Positions 16,923 to 25,450 of a stretch of DNA of 57,741 nt are shown piece by piece; positions within the stretch are counted from its first letter, which is position 1, and every line of letters starts with the position of its first letter. Source of the stretch: a virus; the IMG/VR virus record IMGVR_UViG_3300042516_002128, positions 1-57,741 of that record; one strand, given 5' to 3'. The notes under the pieces were generated by a model. It was not told the DNA's origin. It saw only the letters and a list, made by a program, of their open reading frames with translations, and made no database searches. The translations under genes were made by a program, and so were the position numbers.

Positions 16923-18215
16923 TTAAAACCAATTTTTTGGATTCCATTTGGATTTTTTAGCTTCTCGACCAATTCTATCAAGTTCATCTTGTGCTGCTCT
17001 TGCTTGTCTGTCGAGTTCATCTTGTGCCGCTCTCGCTTGCCTATTAAGTTCGTCTTGTGCTGCTCTTGCTTGTCTTTCTAATTCTTCTTGTGCAATTCTT
17101 GCTAATCTTTCAGTTTCCTCTTGTGCTAATTTTGTTTGTCTGTCAAGTTCTTCTTGTGCTAATTTTGCAAGTCTTTCAGATTCCTCTTGAGCCAATCTAG
17201 CTTGTCTTTCTAATTCTTCCTGAGCCACTCTTGTTTGTCTATCAAGTTCTTCTTGAGCCAATCTAGCAAGTCTTTCAGTTTCCTCTTGTGCTAATTTTGC
17301 AAGTCTTTCAGTTTCTTTTTGTGATTCCTCCGCCGCTTCTTTTGATAATCTTTCAGATTCTTCAAATGCCTCTTTTGCTAATCTTTCCGCTTCTCCGTTT
17401 GCAATTGATTCACCTAAATCAATAACTGGATTTAAGTTTACATCAACATCAACGTCAGCTTCAACACCAACTAATACCGCTAATTCTCCTGAAATACCGA
17501 CACTTACAGTACCATCATCATAAGTTGCATGTCCTTCACCTTCAACACCCACTTGTACACCCACACTTACACCAACTTCACCACTAACTTCATTTCCATT
17601 AACACCGGCACTTCCACCCGCTTCAACACCCGCACCAGCACCCGCCATAGCACCACCAGAAACAGATGCTCCATGTTCTCCAACAGATACTTCCGCTTCA
17701 ACACCTGCGTGAGCCTCAGCATACGCACCAGCATGACCTTCAGCATTACCTTCAATCGTTATTTCACCAATTGGTGTGTCGATACCAACTTCACCATTAA
17801 CTTCTCCACTCGCTTCAATTTCAACTCTTGCTTCAACACTTGCACCAACCTCAACTTTTGCATCAGAACCATCCCATCCGGCTTCTGTATGTGCTTCGGC
17901 GGTAACCTCAGCACTTGCATGTGCTTCCGTATGTACATCCACTTCAGCCCCAACACTAATACCCCCACCTAAATCTTGATTTGCATGAGCCTCAGCATTC
18001 GCTTCAACACTCACTTCAACACTTACACTTGCATCAATTGATGCGTGTACCATTGTTCCATCAATACCGGCTTCAGCATTAATTTCAGACTCAGAGTTAA
18101 TGTCATATGAAGCGTCGGCACTTGCACCTACTTCTTCATTACCTATTTGAGTTGATATCTCATCATTTAATTCAACCGAAATTTCGGCACCTGTTTTTAC
18201 TTCTTCGTTTTCCAT
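16923..18215 (-). CDS. Repetitive Ala/Val/Glu-rich protein with hendecad coiled coil
   Basis: 430 residues. Residues about 1-275 are low complexity with alternating small and hydrophobic residues (VHASIDASVSVEVSVEANAE, GAGAGVEAGGSAGVNGNEVS), as in beta-solenoid or fibrous proteins. Residues about 280-420 are eleven-residue repeats such as LARLAQEELDR, QTRVAQEELER and QARAAQDELDR, about twelve copies, which predict a long right-handed or straight coiled coil. The protein ends KSKWNPKNWF. No signal peptide. It is flanked by two small membrane proteins (16789 and 18224). It may be a fibre, a spacer or a cell-interior filament; I recognise no family. Confidence 0.7.
   Translation of the reverse strand: MENEEVKTGAEISVELNDEISTQIGNEEVGASADASYDINSESEINAEAGIDGTMVHASIDASVSVEVSVEANAEAHANQDLGGGISVGAEVDVHTEAHASAEVTAEAHTEAGWDGSDAKVEVGASVEARVEIEASGEVNGEVGIDTPIGEITIEGNAEGHAGAYAEAHAGVEAEVSVGEHGASVSGGAMAGAGAGVEAGGSAGVNGNEVSGEVGVSVGVQVGVEGEGHATYDDGTVSVGISGELAVLVGVEADVDVDVNLNPVIDLGESIANGEAERLAKEAFEESERLSKEAAEESQKETERLAKLAQEETERLARLAQEELDRQTRVAQEELERQARLAQEESERLAKLAQEELDRQTKLAQEETERLARIAQEELERQARAAQDELNRQARAAQDELDRQARAAQDELDRIGREAKKSKWNPKNWF
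16950..17380 (-). repeat. 33-base coding repeats (11-residue coiled-coil units)
   Basis: About twelve tandem, imperfect 33-base units encode xARxAQEELxR. Two sub-types alternate in the middle (LA-start and QT-start), and the last three copies, at the low-coordinate end, are nearly identical, a sign of recent duplication. Confidence 0.85.
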
Positions 18216-18223
18216 AGTTTATT

Positions 18224-18502
18224 TTATTTGGTTTTTAATTTATTTATTGCATCTTCAATGTATTTGTCTCTTTGGTCTTGAAGATATTTTATTCTTTCTA
18301 ATAGGATTGTTTTATCCTCCTTGGTTGTTGTTACAATATAAGATTCTTTTTCTTCATATAATTTTTGCCAGTATGCAACCCTTTCTTCCATCATTCTACC
18401 TTGATACCAAATAACACCAACCATAATTAAAATGGTAAAAGATTGCTCTTTTAATTTACTAAAAAAAACATCCATAAATCCATTTTGATTTTCGTTTGAC
18501 AT
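18224..18502 (-). CDS. Small membrane protein with coiled coil
   Basis: 92 residues. A hydrophobic segment SFTILIMVGVIWYQG at residues about 21-35 is followed by a long charged helix (MMEERVAYWQKLYEEKESYI, LLERIKYLQDQRDKYIEDAI). The layout of one N-terminal transmembrane helix plus a periplasmic coiled coil is that of an inner-membrane spanin or a small phage anchor protein. No outer-membrane partner with a lipobox was found beside it. It lies nine bases upstream of the Ala-rich gene and five bases after the structural gene at 18508. Confidence 0.6.
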   Translation of the reverse strand: MSNENQNGFMDVFFSKLKEQSFTILIMVGVIWYQGRMMEERVAYWQKLYEEKESYIVTTTKEDKTILLERIKYLQDQRDKYIEDAINKLKTK

Positions 18503-18507
18503 ATTAT

Positions 18508-19875
18508 TTATTTTTCTGATAAAATTTCAAATTTTACATATTCGTCATAGAATATTTCTTCGGTGTATGTTTTAGCCTTAAATTCCATGAAATATTCTCT
18601 TGGGATTAAATAAGACGTATCTAAGAAGAATGAGTTTTCGTTTGTTACATCAGTTTTTGTCCAATCATAAACAATCACATTGGTTTTACCTTCTTTAACG
18701 AATATTCTATATGAAACCTCATCAAATAATTCAGTTCTTGGTTGTTCTATTGATTTTAGATTTAAAACTATTTTTTTAAGTTCACCTCTAATAATCTTTT
18801 CATTTTGTTTTATCCCTGAGAACTGCATTATATATTTTTGAGTTTTAGTGGGGTTTGACCCGATTGTATAGTTTGCAGTATATGGTTTGGGTACAAATTT
18901 TTGGATAACGTCTGAGATATCTATATTGTCAATTGTTAAACCCTTCCATTTATCATAAAAGAATCTTTTACCGTCACATAATACGCCAGTAATACCAAAA
19001 CTAACTTTATAAACTCCCTTTCTTATTTTTGTTGTTGTTAGTCCGGTTAATCCTGTTATTGGTGTTTGTAAAGAATCTAGAATATCTACAGTTGGTAAAT
19101 CGTCCAAGTCGTAATAATTTGTTCCTTTGGTAACATATAGGTAGAGATTATTTTGTCTTTCCCCTATAAAACTTTCTCTATTATCGTATATTCTATCATC
19201 AAATATTGTCTCAACAAACGGTTCAAAAAATGTCTGTGTGTACTTTGAGAAAAACGAAACCGCTTGGTCGTTATCTGGACTCATGGTTAAGTACGGGTAA
19301 TCGAAAGAAATACCTAAACCATAATCGGTGTTTCCTGATAAAACAATACCATTAACATAATTTGTAATGTCCAAATTAATGTTTTCATTACCGTTATCAA
19401 AAGGAATAGTACCAACAACTGTAGTACCCGAATAGATACCCTCTGTTGTCCACCCACTAATCGATGTTCTATTGAACCAATTTGACGCATCCGTATTGTA
19501 GGTTTTATTACCTGTAATGTCGTTATTACTATATTCATAATCAAATCCAACACCTTCATCCCAATATTCGGGAATTTCAAAAACTATTAAATCAAAAGAT
19601 GATGCACGATTTTTACCTGAACCGGTACTTTGTCCGATTAATTTACTGTCACCAATGACAGTATTACTCATTTTTAGGTAATGTTTTGTATCGGGACCAA
19701 CAACAAGGTCACCATTATCGATTTTATCTTGTAAGTTGGTAAAATCAACTTTGAAGATAAATTTAGAATACAAAGAACCGTAAAAAATCTCCGTAGTGGG
19801 GTTTTTAGCCGTATTTACATATGATTTTTTAAGTACTGTATTGTTTTTTTCAAAATATGAACGGAAGTATGACAT
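18508..19875 (-). CDS. Hypothetical virion structural protein (DNRLRE-like first half)
   Basis: 455 residues, beta-rich, with no enzyme motif. The first half has the layout of the DNRLRE jelly-roll-like module of surface proteins: KNPTTEIFYGSLYSKFIFKV, FDLIVFEIPEYWDEGVGFDY, ASNWFNRTSISGWTTEG, and NINLDITNYVNGIVLSGNTD, GLGISFDYP. The second half contains repeated beta strands (TKIRKGVYKVSFGITG) and ends with MEFKAKTYTEEIFYDEYVKF. A TATTTATT element precedes it. It sits upstream of two membrane genes and downstream of the OB-fold baseplate gene, so a tail or baseplate part is likely. The DNRLRE comparison is by eye. Confidence 0.55.
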   Translation of the reverse strand: MSYFRSYFEKNNTVLKKSYVNTAKNPTTEIFYGSLYSKFIFKVDFTNLQDKIDNGDLVVGPDTKHYLKMSNTVIGDSKLIGQSTGSGKNRASSFDLIVFEIPEYWDEGVGFDYEYSNNDITGNKTYNTDASNWFNRTSISGWTTEGIYSGTTVVGTIPFDNGNENINLDITNYVNGIVLSGNTDYGLGISFDYPYLTMSPDNDQAVSFFSKYTQTFFEPFVETIFDDRIYDNRESFIGERQNNLYLYVTKGTNYYDLDDLPTVDILDSLQTPITGLTGLTTTKIRKGVYKVSFGITGVLCDGKRFFYDKWKGLTIDNIDISDVIQKFVPKPYTANYTIGSNPTKTQKYIMQFSGIKQNEKIIRGELKKIVLNLKSIEQPRTELFDEVSYRIFVKEGKTNVIVYDWTKTDVTNENSFFLDTSYLIPREYFMEFKAKTYTEEIFYDEYVKFEILSEK

Positions 19876-19886
19876 TCTTTTTTATT

Positions 19887-19894
19887 AATAAATA
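19887..19894 (-). promoter_or_regulatory. Putative late promoter element TATTTATT
   Basis: On the minus strand GATATTTATTAATAAA lies 11 bases before the ATG at 19875. Confidence 0.5.
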
Positions 19895-19899
19895 TCGAA

Positions 19900-21465
19900 T
19901 TAGTTAGTTCTAATCGATTTATTTAATAAGTCATTTTCTAATTTGTTAAATAATTCCTGCATTATGTTATGAGCATCGTAATCACCACGAGCGTATGGTT
20001 TGTTTATATTGTGAACATGACTAGTTAAGACATTGTACATCGCTCTTAAAAATTCCAATAAAACCTCACCTCTAACTAATGCATATGTATTTGGGTCTAT
20101 TTTGTTTAGGTAATCTTCTTGGGTATATTCATACGAATCTAACTTTGTAAAATCTATAGGTACTCCCGTGAAATTTGTATCCATGGATAAAAGATACAAT
20201 CTATCACCCACTAAACTACCAAATGTTTGTTCTCGTGTTCCTGTGTCTGTTTTTAATTTTGTAATTTCGTCTGTAACAGTATTACTTGGGGCACTAAATT
20301 GTGTTTGAGACCAAACTAAACCCGATTCTATTGGACCAATTCCACTTAATTTAACACCACTTAAAATACTTTGTTTTCTTGTTTTCTCAGTATTGTTCGA
20401 TGTAACTCTATTTCTAAATTCAGAAGTCGGTCTAAAAAAGAATGGGTATATGTCCTTCAAGTCGTTTTCTGGATTAGAAAATTTTTGTTCAACCTTAATT
20501 GGCATGATATCTTTTAATCCTTTTGATTGAATTTCCAATAATTTTGTTGTTATTTCAGAACGAATATCGCTTATCTTTTCAGAAATTGATGAGGATGTGA
20601 AATCAGTTATTTGGGTTAAATCTTTACTAAATGTTGGAGTTGTTGTTGTGTCGTCAATATTTAAAAGACTTGTTGTACCTAAAGGTATTACCGTAAACTC
20701 AGTAAATGAATTTGATTTTAAAAGATATTCATATTGAGTTGTGACCTGTCTTACATAAAAATTAACCGTGGTTGGGTTATTAATACTATCAACACTATAT
20801 TCTATAATAAATTTGAGATTTGCGTTCTCAAATACCTCTCTATTGGTCTTTTCGTTTTTTGGAACTTTTTTCTGTGGAAATTTTTTAAGTTGGAGTTTTG
20901 CCACTTTTTGGCTCACAACTGGAAAATCAGCTATTTTCTTTCTTTCTTGTTGGTTTGCACTTTCTTTAGTTAATAATTTTCCGCCTCTTAGAACTACACC
21001 ATTATCGGTAAAAATAACATCAGAACCATATTTTCCATCAATACCAAAATGTTTGTTTTTTGCAAACGCACTTTTAGAATCAGGAGGTAATTCACCATCT
21101 TTATTTAATATATCCTTTTTTTGTTTTGTTGCCTGACCGTATGTTGTTGATGAAATTTGTTGTGAAAATGTTTGAGATTGAAAATCATAATTTGTACTAA
21201 AGGGGCCGGCAATGTATTCAGCGTTTACTGTTGTTTTTTCAGTATTATATCTTATAATTCTAACCGCTTGATTTATTTCAGGCACATGATTAATATTGGT
21301 TGGTAGAAACGGTCCCGCAACAAACGGGTCGTTATCGTCCCAATCCTCATATTTTCTATGACTTTCCTTAGCACCAACATCACCGGGATAATTAATATAC
21401 CTAATTCTATTTAACCCTTTTGGGTCATTATTATTAATACATATGGCTAATTTAATTAATTGCAT
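19900..21465 (-). CDS. Baseplate protein with gp5-like OB-fold
   Basis: 521 residues. The N-terminal 110 residues (MQLIKLAICINNNDPKGLNR, DPFVAGPFLPTNINHVPE, NQAVRIIRYNTEKTTVNAEY) have the spacing of the OB-fold domain at the start of gp5 / VgrG-type baseplate hub proteins. The middle contains KYGSDVIFTDNGVVLRGGK, a beta segment often seen in these phages. The C-terminus includes ALVRGEVLLEFLRAMYNVLT, HVHNINKPY. No lysozyme domain is present, unlike T4 gp5, and the C-terminal triple beta helix is not evident. It overlaps the gene at 21465 by one base. Confidence 0.6.
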   Translation of the reverse strand: MQLIKLAICINNNDPKGLNRIRYINYPGDVGAKESHRKYEDWDDNDPFVAGPFLPTNINHVPEINQAVRIIRYNTEKTTVNAEYIAGPFSTNYDFQSQTFSQQISSTTYGQATKQKKDILNKDGELPPDSKSAFAKNKHFGIDGKYGSDVIFTDNGVVLRGGKLLTKESANQQERKKIADFPVVSQKVAKLQLKKFPQKKVPKNEKTNREVFENANLKFIIEYSVDSINNPTTVNFYVRQVTTQYEYLLKSNSFTEFTVIPLGTTSLLNIDDTTTTPTFSKDLTQITDFTSSSISEKISDIRSEITTKLLEIQSKGLKDIMPIKVEQKFSNPENDLKDIYPFFFRPTSEFRNRVTSNNTEKTRKQSILSGVKLSGIGPIESGLVWSQTQFSAPSNTVTDEITKLKTDTGTREQTFGSLVGDRLYLLSMDTNFTGVPIDFTKLDSYEYTQEDYLNKIDPNTYALVRGEVLLEFLRAMYNVLTSHVHNINKPYARGDYDAHNIMQELFNKLENDLLNKSIRTN

Positions 21466-21662
21466 TATACTTTCCTTTTTTCAATTTCCTTAGTTACCTT
21501 TATGTAAATTTCCTCAATTGCATCCATATGTTTTGTTAAATCGAGTGCAATTTTTTTTGCGTTCTCAAATTCTTGAAATAATAGAACTTCAACGTCTAAT
21601 AAATCTTTATTTGATTTATTTTCTATGTCACTAATAATACTTAAAAATTTATCTTTTTCCAT
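21465..21662 (-). CDS. Small helical hypothetical protein
   Basis: 65 residues from the ATG at 21662, one base after the stop of the preceding gene; a longer start at 21683 lies inside that gene. It reads MEKDKFLSIISDIENKSNKD, then a long charged helix FENAKKIALDLTKHMDAIEE. It looks like a short helical hairpin, perhaps a chaperone for one of the flanking baseplate proteins. It overlaps the OB-fold gene by one base, so the three genes 23571-19900 form one translationally coupled block. Confidence 0.6.
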   Translation of the reverse strand: MEKDKFLSIISDIENKSNKDLLDVEVLLFQEFENAKKIALDLTKHMDAIEEIYIKVTKEIEKRKV

Positions 21663-21663
21663 A

Positions 21664-23571
21664 TTAAAAACTTTTACCCACAATATTAAGCATTCCCGGA
21701 GGAATTACTATTGGCCCGCCTGCATTTCCTGATATAATTGGTAGAGAATTTGTTGTTTTAATAAATGAATTTGTATCGTGTTCTTCGGTATGTCCATCAA
21801 TAACAGATTTAACCAAATTACCAATATCGTTTGATTCTCCGTATAAAGGTCCTGTGGGTATTCCCGACGCTTCCAATCTTTCCATAATATTCATATATGC
21901 CCTGTCTTGACTAAATCCAGGTAATCCCTCTGATAATGTTAACAAAATAGAAGGTACATTCATTGGTACTTTCATTGATAACGACGAATTTAAAGTATTT
22001 AAAACTGTTTGAAACAATTCATAACAGTTATCAATACTCCCTTCCAATATCTTTTTAAGTAATGAAATTAATGCGGTAATAATTGTAAGGTATCTTTTGT
22101 ATTTATTTTTTATTATTTGTTGTACTAATCTAGAAACGAACGCCAGTAAATCACTTTTTACTAATTTCCAAAATTCTCTAATGAATAACCAAAATAATTC
22201 TTTTACTGTTTTAGTTATTGCTTTATAAAATTTCTTTGCTAATTCTTTTATATCAATAGTACCGATAATTGATTTAAACATTTTATATAAAATAACTAAC
22301 GGTAAAAACAGTTTACCCGATAATATTGTTATCATTAATGCTTTTGGTAAACTTAAAATAAAATTATTTAAAAGATTATTTAAAAAATCAAGAAGTGACA
22401 ATCCGGTATCAGATTGTTGTGAGGCATCTAATGCTACTTTATTTAAAATTTCATCAACAGCAAGTTTCGGGTTTTTGTTTTTTGTTAAATAAATAAAATC
22501 CTCAATGTGTATAGTGTCGGTTGGTATCTCAAAATTGTAACAATCTTTAAATCTTAAAACTCTACGATATCTTGCATCTTCATCATCTAAATCAATACCT
22601 TCCACATCGTCAAAATCAAAATAAAATTCAATATCTTCGTCTGTTTCATCAAACATATCAATAGCATTTACTTGATTTGTATTTTGAGGTGCGTTACAAA
22701 TTGCCATTAATTTTTTAAGTAATCTCATTAGTTTATCTAATGAAAGATTAAACTTCTTTGAATCTCCACATTGTGACCCACCTTGTATTGTGAGTAGCAT
22801 TGCGGTTTTAATAACATGATTTATGTCTGGAAATTCCATTGAAGAATAATAATCAGATATAAAATCTTGAACTTTTGTAACTCCGGGTAACCCTTGTGTT
22901 AGTCCCGTTATGTTAAATCTTTGATTTCCGGTATCCCATGTTGCAGTAAACAAATCTTTACCATTATTTGAAGTAAACGTGTATGGTGTTCCAGCAAAAG
23001 CATTATAAAGATTTCTATTAACTTTTTCTTTGTTAATATCGGGTTTTTTGGGTTCGTATATTATCTTACCGCAACTACTTTCTGGGTCAATTGTTAGTGA
23101 GTCTAATAAATCAAACTCTTCTGGTCTCAATGTCATTGTGTCACCCGAAAAAACAGATTCAGTTCCACAAATACCTTCACCCATAAAAAGGGATTCGGAT
23201 ATATTTTTAACTGCAATTTCTTTCGCCGATTTCAATGTGGTTTCCATTGCGGTTATTGCGTGTTTCTTAATCTTTTGTTTTGGACTGTTATCGGATTGTT
23301 TTATATTGTTTTTAGAATTTTTTTCCGACCCCATAAATTGGTCAACAATATCGAGCATATCGGAAAAAATATCTTTTGAATTTTGTTTCTTTTTGTTTAT
23401 CCTCTTGTTAAGAGCATCAATTTTTTTACCAACAATGCTGTTTATGTCAGGTACATTATTGAGGTATTTATCTGAAACATCATCAAAACTTTCTTGAGGT
23501 TTATCATTAATTTTTTTAATAGCCTCAATTTTGGATTGTAACCTTCTTTTAGTTTTTTTTAAATTCGCCAT
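21664..23571 (-). CDS. Large hypothetical structural protein
   Basis: 635 residues. The N-terminal 110 residues are basic and helical (ANLKKTKRRLQSKIEAIKK). A folded segment follows (SLFMGEGICGTESVFSGDTM, PESSCGKIIYEPKKPDINK). The C-terminal half has long amphipathic and hydrophobic helices (ALMITILSGKLFLPLVILYK, FIREFWKLVKSDLLAF) and a Gly/Pro-rich end (ISGNAGGPIVIPPGMLNIVG). It overlaps the next upstream gene by one base. Large helical proteins of this type occur in the baseplate region of far-T4 phages. The hydrophobic helices could be a membrane-contacting or buried bundle. No family recognised. Confidence 0.55.
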   Translation of the reverse strand: MANLKKTKRRLQSKIEAIKKINDKPQESFDDVSDKYLNNVPDINSIVGKKIDALNKRINKKKQNSKDIFSDMLDIVDQFMGSEKNSKNNIKQSDNSPKQKIKKHAITAMETTLKSAKEIAVKNISESLFMGEGICGTESVFSGDTMTLRPEEFDLLDSLTIDPESSCGKIIYEPKKPDINKEKVNRNLYNAFAGTPYTFTSNNGKDLFTATWDTGNQRFNITGLTQGLPGVTKVQDFISDYYSSMEFPDINHVIKTAMLLTIQGGSQCGDSKKFNLSLDKLMRLLKKLMAICNAPQNTNQVNAIDMFDETDEDIEFYFDFDDVEGIDLDDEDARYRRVLRFKDCYNFEIPTDTIHIEDFIYLTKNKNPKLAVDEILNKVALDASQQSDTGLSLLDFLNNLLNNFILSLPKALMITILSGKLFLPLVILYKMFKSIIGTIDIKELAKKFYKAITKTVKELFWLFIREFWKLVKSDLLAFVSRLVQQIIKNKYKRYLTIITALISLLKKILEGSIDNCYELFQTVLNTLNSSLSMKVPMNVPSILLTLSEGLPGFSQDRAYMNIMERLEASGIPTGPLYGESNDIGNLVKSVIDGHTEEHDTNSFIKTTNSLPIISGNAGGPIVIPPGMLNIVGKSF

Positions 23572-23948
23572 TAGACTTTATATATACCTTTTTTTGATTC
23601 CACATCGGGTTCATCCATTAGTTTTGCTAATATACTCCTATCCTCATCTGTTAATTGAAGTTTACCACCTGAATTACTGTTTCCAGTTCCTTGGGTTTGT
23701 TTTAATAAGGCGTTTTGAAGTTTAACTAATGATATTTTCTTTTCAGTACAATCATTTAGAATTTTTTGTTGTTCTTTAATGACAGGTCCAATAACACTCA
23801 TATCCTCAGCGTCCTTCATAAAGGTCAACATTTTCTTGGTAATCATAGATGCGGTATTTTTTTGTTCTACAATGTCATTGTAGATTTCCTGCATCAATGC
23901 TAACGCTGAATCTGTATCGAGTGATATTAAGTTTTTTCTTTCTCTCAT
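23571..23948 (-). CDS. Small helical protein, likely structural or chaperone
   Basis: 125 residues, largely helical (DSALALMQEIYNDIVEQKNT, MITKKMLTFMKDAEDMSVIG, KILNDCTEKKISLVKLQNAL). The C-terminal third is a Gly/Ser linker and a short acidic helix (LTDEDRSILAKLMDEPD). It begins three bases after a TATTTATA element and overlaps the start of the large structural gene by one base, so it heads the baseplate-like operon running down to 18508 or beyond. No known motif. Confidence 0.6.
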   Translation of the reverse strand: MRERKNLISLDTDSALALMQEIYNDIVEQKNTASMITKKMLTFMKDAEDMSVIGPVIKEQQKILNDCTEKKISLVKLQNALLKQTQGTGNSNSGGKLQLTDEDRSILAKLMDEPDVESKKGIYKV

Positions 23949-23951
23949 ATC

Positions 23952-23959
23952 TATAAATA
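23952..23959 (-). promoter_or_regulatory. Putative late promoter element TATTTATA, three bases from ATG
   Basis: Minus strand reads CTATTTATAGAT then ATG at 23948, again with exactly three intervening bases. It separates the baseplate operon from the sigma factor gene upstream. Confidence 0.6.
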
Positions 23960-23968
23960 GGTATATTT

Positions 23969-24667
23969 TTAATTTATGAACCCTACCATGATACTTTCAT
24001 AAACTTTTTTGAATTTTTTCAACGATATTCTTATTTCTTTAGTTGATAACGCTGTCATTTCACGTAAAGACAATAGAATCAGGTTCTTATTGAATTTGTT
24101 ACCATCTCCAACTTGAAATATTTTTTCAAAATTACTGAAGACTTCAATTAATGCATATCCTAGTTTTTGTTCATTTTCGGTTAATTCATTTTTTTCCATG
24201 AATTCTTCCATTTGCATTATGAATTTGATAATAACATCTTTATAATCAACATGAACTTCGTCAATAATATATGAATGTTCCAAACTTTCCTCTAAGTCTG
24301 AGGAAATATCATCATACGAAACACTTCTATTTGTTTCTTTAGTATCCTTCTGGATTGCTCCCATTAGATAATTTTTACAAATTGTACCAAAATATGAATA
24401 TGCTTTAGTATTTTTTGTATGGTCAAACTTACTAATTTTAGTCATTAAAAATGACATAGTATCAGTATGGACTTCGTTAAAATCAAAATCCTTCCTGTAA
24501 AGTTTGTAACGTCGAATTATACTTTCGACCATTATTATGAGAGGTTCTCTTAAATATTCATTGAATATCTTATTCTTTTCTGTTTCGGATTCGGATTCTA
24601 AGTATCGTACAACCGCTTGTTCTTGTTCCTCCCCAAAATAAATTTTTTGGGTTCTCTTACGCGGCAT
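23969..24667 (-). CDS. 55: Late-transcription sigma factor (T4 gp55-like)
   Basis: 232 residues. The segment DFDFNEVHTDTMSFLMTKIS, KFDHTKNTKAYSYFGTICKN and YLMGAIQKDTKE (about residues 58-110) is sigma-70 region 2: the core-binding helices and the aromatic-rich -10 recognition helix. The C-terminal 60 residues (LREMTALSTKEIRISLKKFK) could be a reduced region 4. T4 gp55 is a small sigma with the same layout that recognises only a -10 type late element. This protein is the natural reader of the TATTTATA element in this window. It lies three bases from the glycosyltransferase gene at 24671. Confidence 0.8.
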   Translation of the reverse strand: MPRKRTQKIYFGEEQEQAVVRYLESESETEKNKIFNEYLREPLIIMVESIIRRYKLYRKDFDFNEVHTDTMSFLMTKISKFDHTKNTKAYSYFGTICKNYLMGAIQKDTKETNRSVSYDDISSDLEESLEHSYIIDEVHVDYKDVIIKFIMQMEEFMEKNELTENEQKLGYALIEVFSNFEKIFQVGDGNKFNKNLILLSLREMTALSTKEIRISLKKFKKVYESIMVGFIN

Positions 24668-24670
24668 GTT

Positions 24671-25450
24671 TTAGTTCTCTACATAGTTTATGTCTCTTTT
24701 ATTTTTGAAGAAAAATTCTTTTTTTGCTGTTTCTAACCAAAATTTAACCTCATCAGGTGACATCTTGGTTTTCTCTGAGTTTTTATATGACCAAAACAAA
24801 GAGTCTTCTCTGAAATTAACATGTTGATACCCAATTTTAGGTACAGTCATAATAGTGACATTATTATGTGTTAATCTAAGTAAAAATTCATATCCAAATG
24901 TTAATTTGATATTTTCTTTTAGTGAGCCATATTCCTTAATTGTTGATGTTTTATATAAACCACCACTAATTTGAAAATTTTGATATTCTAAAAGTGCTTC
25001 ATTATCTAATAATCCTTGTTTCTCGGTGAACCCATAAGCCCATGTAGCTTCGTTTGTAAAACTTAAAAACTTACCCTCAACATTGATGTCTCTAACAATT
25101 GGTAAGAAAACGTCAACATTTGGGTTTTCATTTTTATGTGTGTTTATTGAGTTTAACCATCCTTTCTTATACTCATCGTCAACCTCTAATATTGAGAACC
25201 ATTCAGTATCGCAATTTTCGATACCTAAGTTAACTTGACTACAGAAGTCAGTTAAAGATTCGTTAGGGATGATTTTATACTCCAATTTATCAGTTTCAAT
25301 TTGTATATCTGATGAAATTTGTTTTGGTGCAACTACTATTAATTTAACGTCATTATAAAATTCTTCAACAGATGATACTGCGTTTTTGAACATCATTTTA
25401 TAATCTTCATCCCATAAATGGATTGGTAATATTACTGTTATGTTTTTCAT
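24671..25450 (-). CDS. Family 2-like glycosyltransferase (GT-A fold)
   Basis: 259 residues. It begins ITVILPIHLWDEDYKMMFKN, continues with VKLIVVAPKQ, and has a nucleotide-binding acidic motif in WFSILEVDDEYKKGW near residue 110. YGFTEKQGLLDNEA and ISGGLYKTSTIKEYGSLKEN follow, consistent with acceptor-site loops. It would transfer a sugar from an NDP-sugar to DNA, protein or a surface glycan. The start overlaps the stop of the next gene upstream by one base. The substrate cannot be read. Three glycosyltransferases occur within 6 kb. Confidence 0.7.
   Translation of the reverse strand: MKNITVILPIHLWDEDYKMMFKNAVSSVEEFYNDVKLIVVAPKQISSDIQIETDKLEYKIIPNESLTDFCSQVNLGIENCDTEWFSILEVDDEYKKGWLNSINTHKNENPNVDVFLPIVRDINVEGKFLSFTNEATWAYGFTEKQGLLDNEALLEYQNFQISGGLYKTSTIKEYGSLKENIKLTFGYEFLLRLTHNNVTIMTVPKIGYQHVNFREDSLFWSYKNSEKTKMSPDEVKFWLETAKKEFFFKNKRDINYVEN

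Noticed and set aside
17529-17972. Plus-strand frames across the Ala-rich gene (Thr/Phe/Asn-rich 147-residue and Ser/Ala/Thr-rich 67-residue frames)
   Set aside because: These are shadows produced by the repetitive minus-strand gene at 16923.
18224-18502. Assigning the small membrane protein as a spanin
   Set aside because: No lipoprotein partner or adjacent endolysin or holin gene is visible, so only membrane topology is claimed.
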